A stretch of DNA of 5,196 nt from Thermoplasmata archaeon. GTDB taxonomy: Archaea; Thermoplasmatota; E2; DHVEG-1. The position numbers and the translations under genes were made by a program. Where the stretch lies: contig QMSS01000105.1 of the NCBI GenBank assembly GCA_003649715.1, positions 1-5,196 of the forward strand. Direction: 5' to 3'. The notes under the pieces were generated by a model that saw only the letters and a program-made list of their open reading frames with translations, made no database searches and was not told the origin of the DNA. Below are positions 5,107 through 5,196 of this stretch, piece by piece; within the stretch, counting starts at the first letter, position 1; the number at the start of each line of letters is the position of its first letter.

Positions 5107-5114
5107 TGATATAG
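5107..5114 (+). promoter_or_regulatory. Candidate TATA element before the right-edge gene
   Basis: TTGATATA is centred about 26 bases before the ATG at 5137. That distance would give a leaderless transcript beginning at 5137, or a leader of about 10 bases before the ATG at 5146. The match to the archaeal TATA consensus is only moderate. Confidence 0.3.
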
Positions 5115-5136
5115 TTGAATTCTATTCTCTTTTTGG

Positions 5137-5196
5137 ATGGGATGTATGAAACCAGGGAAATCAGCTAAAATAAAAGAACGGGAATTAATTATCAAG
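5137..5196 (+). CDS. 5' end of an unrecognised gene running off the right edge
   Basis: The frame is open from ATG 5137 to the last base, giving 20 residues (MGCMKPGKSAKIKERELIIK), with a second in-frame ATG at 5146. An upstream in-frame TGA at 5116-5118 limits the start to this region. A TATA-like element near 5107-5114 favours 5137 as a leaderless start, and neither ATG has a clear ribosome site. The visible part is basic, with a probable helix from residue 10. It is too short to assign a family, and it could still be a short chance ORF whose end lies outside the window. Confidence 0.45.
   Translation, partial: MGCMKPGKSAKIKERELIIK

Overview
The window looks like chromosomal DNA from an AT-rich archaeon, probably euryarchaeal in the broad sense. 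The main evidence is a long family-B DNA polymerase with the archaeal YGDTDG active-site motif and a C-terminal PCNA-binding peptide. Arginine is mostly AGA/AGG. TATA-like boxes sit about 25 bases before likely transcript starts, and there is a mix of one apparently leaderless gene and genes with GAGG-type ribosome sites. The sequence alone does not fix the lineage, and nothing indicates a plasmid, virus or insertion sequence.

Layout, left to right. (1) Bases 1-269 hold the 3' end of an unrecognised + strand gene whose start lies outside the window. (2) A short A-run/T-run terminator separates it from a convergent gene. (3) Bases 330-1340, minus strand, encode an intact zinc-dependent deacetylase of the HDAC/AcuC/acetylpolyamine amidohydrolase superfamily. 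(4) A 147-base divergent intergenic region contains the deacetylase TATA box, a 13-base dyad and ribosome-site sequences for the next gene. (5) Bases 1488-4355, + strand, encode a 955-residue family-B DNA polymerase with an intact proofreading exonuclease and all catalytic aspartates, but an atypical motif B. (6) Bases 4356-5136 are gene-poor. They contain a 36-codon ORF with a convincing promoter and ribosome site, paired GTTGT/ACAAC dyads just upstream of that promoter, a possible 45-codon minus-strand ORF, and several inverted repeats. (7) From about 5137/5146 a new + strand gene starts and runs off the right edge.

The polymerase should be a chromosomal replicative or repair enzyme working with PCNA. 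The deacetylase is divergent from it, so the two could share control sequence, but nothing in the sequence shows a functional link. I see no clear undescribed multi-gene system. The most notable signals are the altered polymerase motif B, a change in base skew inside the polymerase gene, and the regulated-looking microprotein locus downstream.
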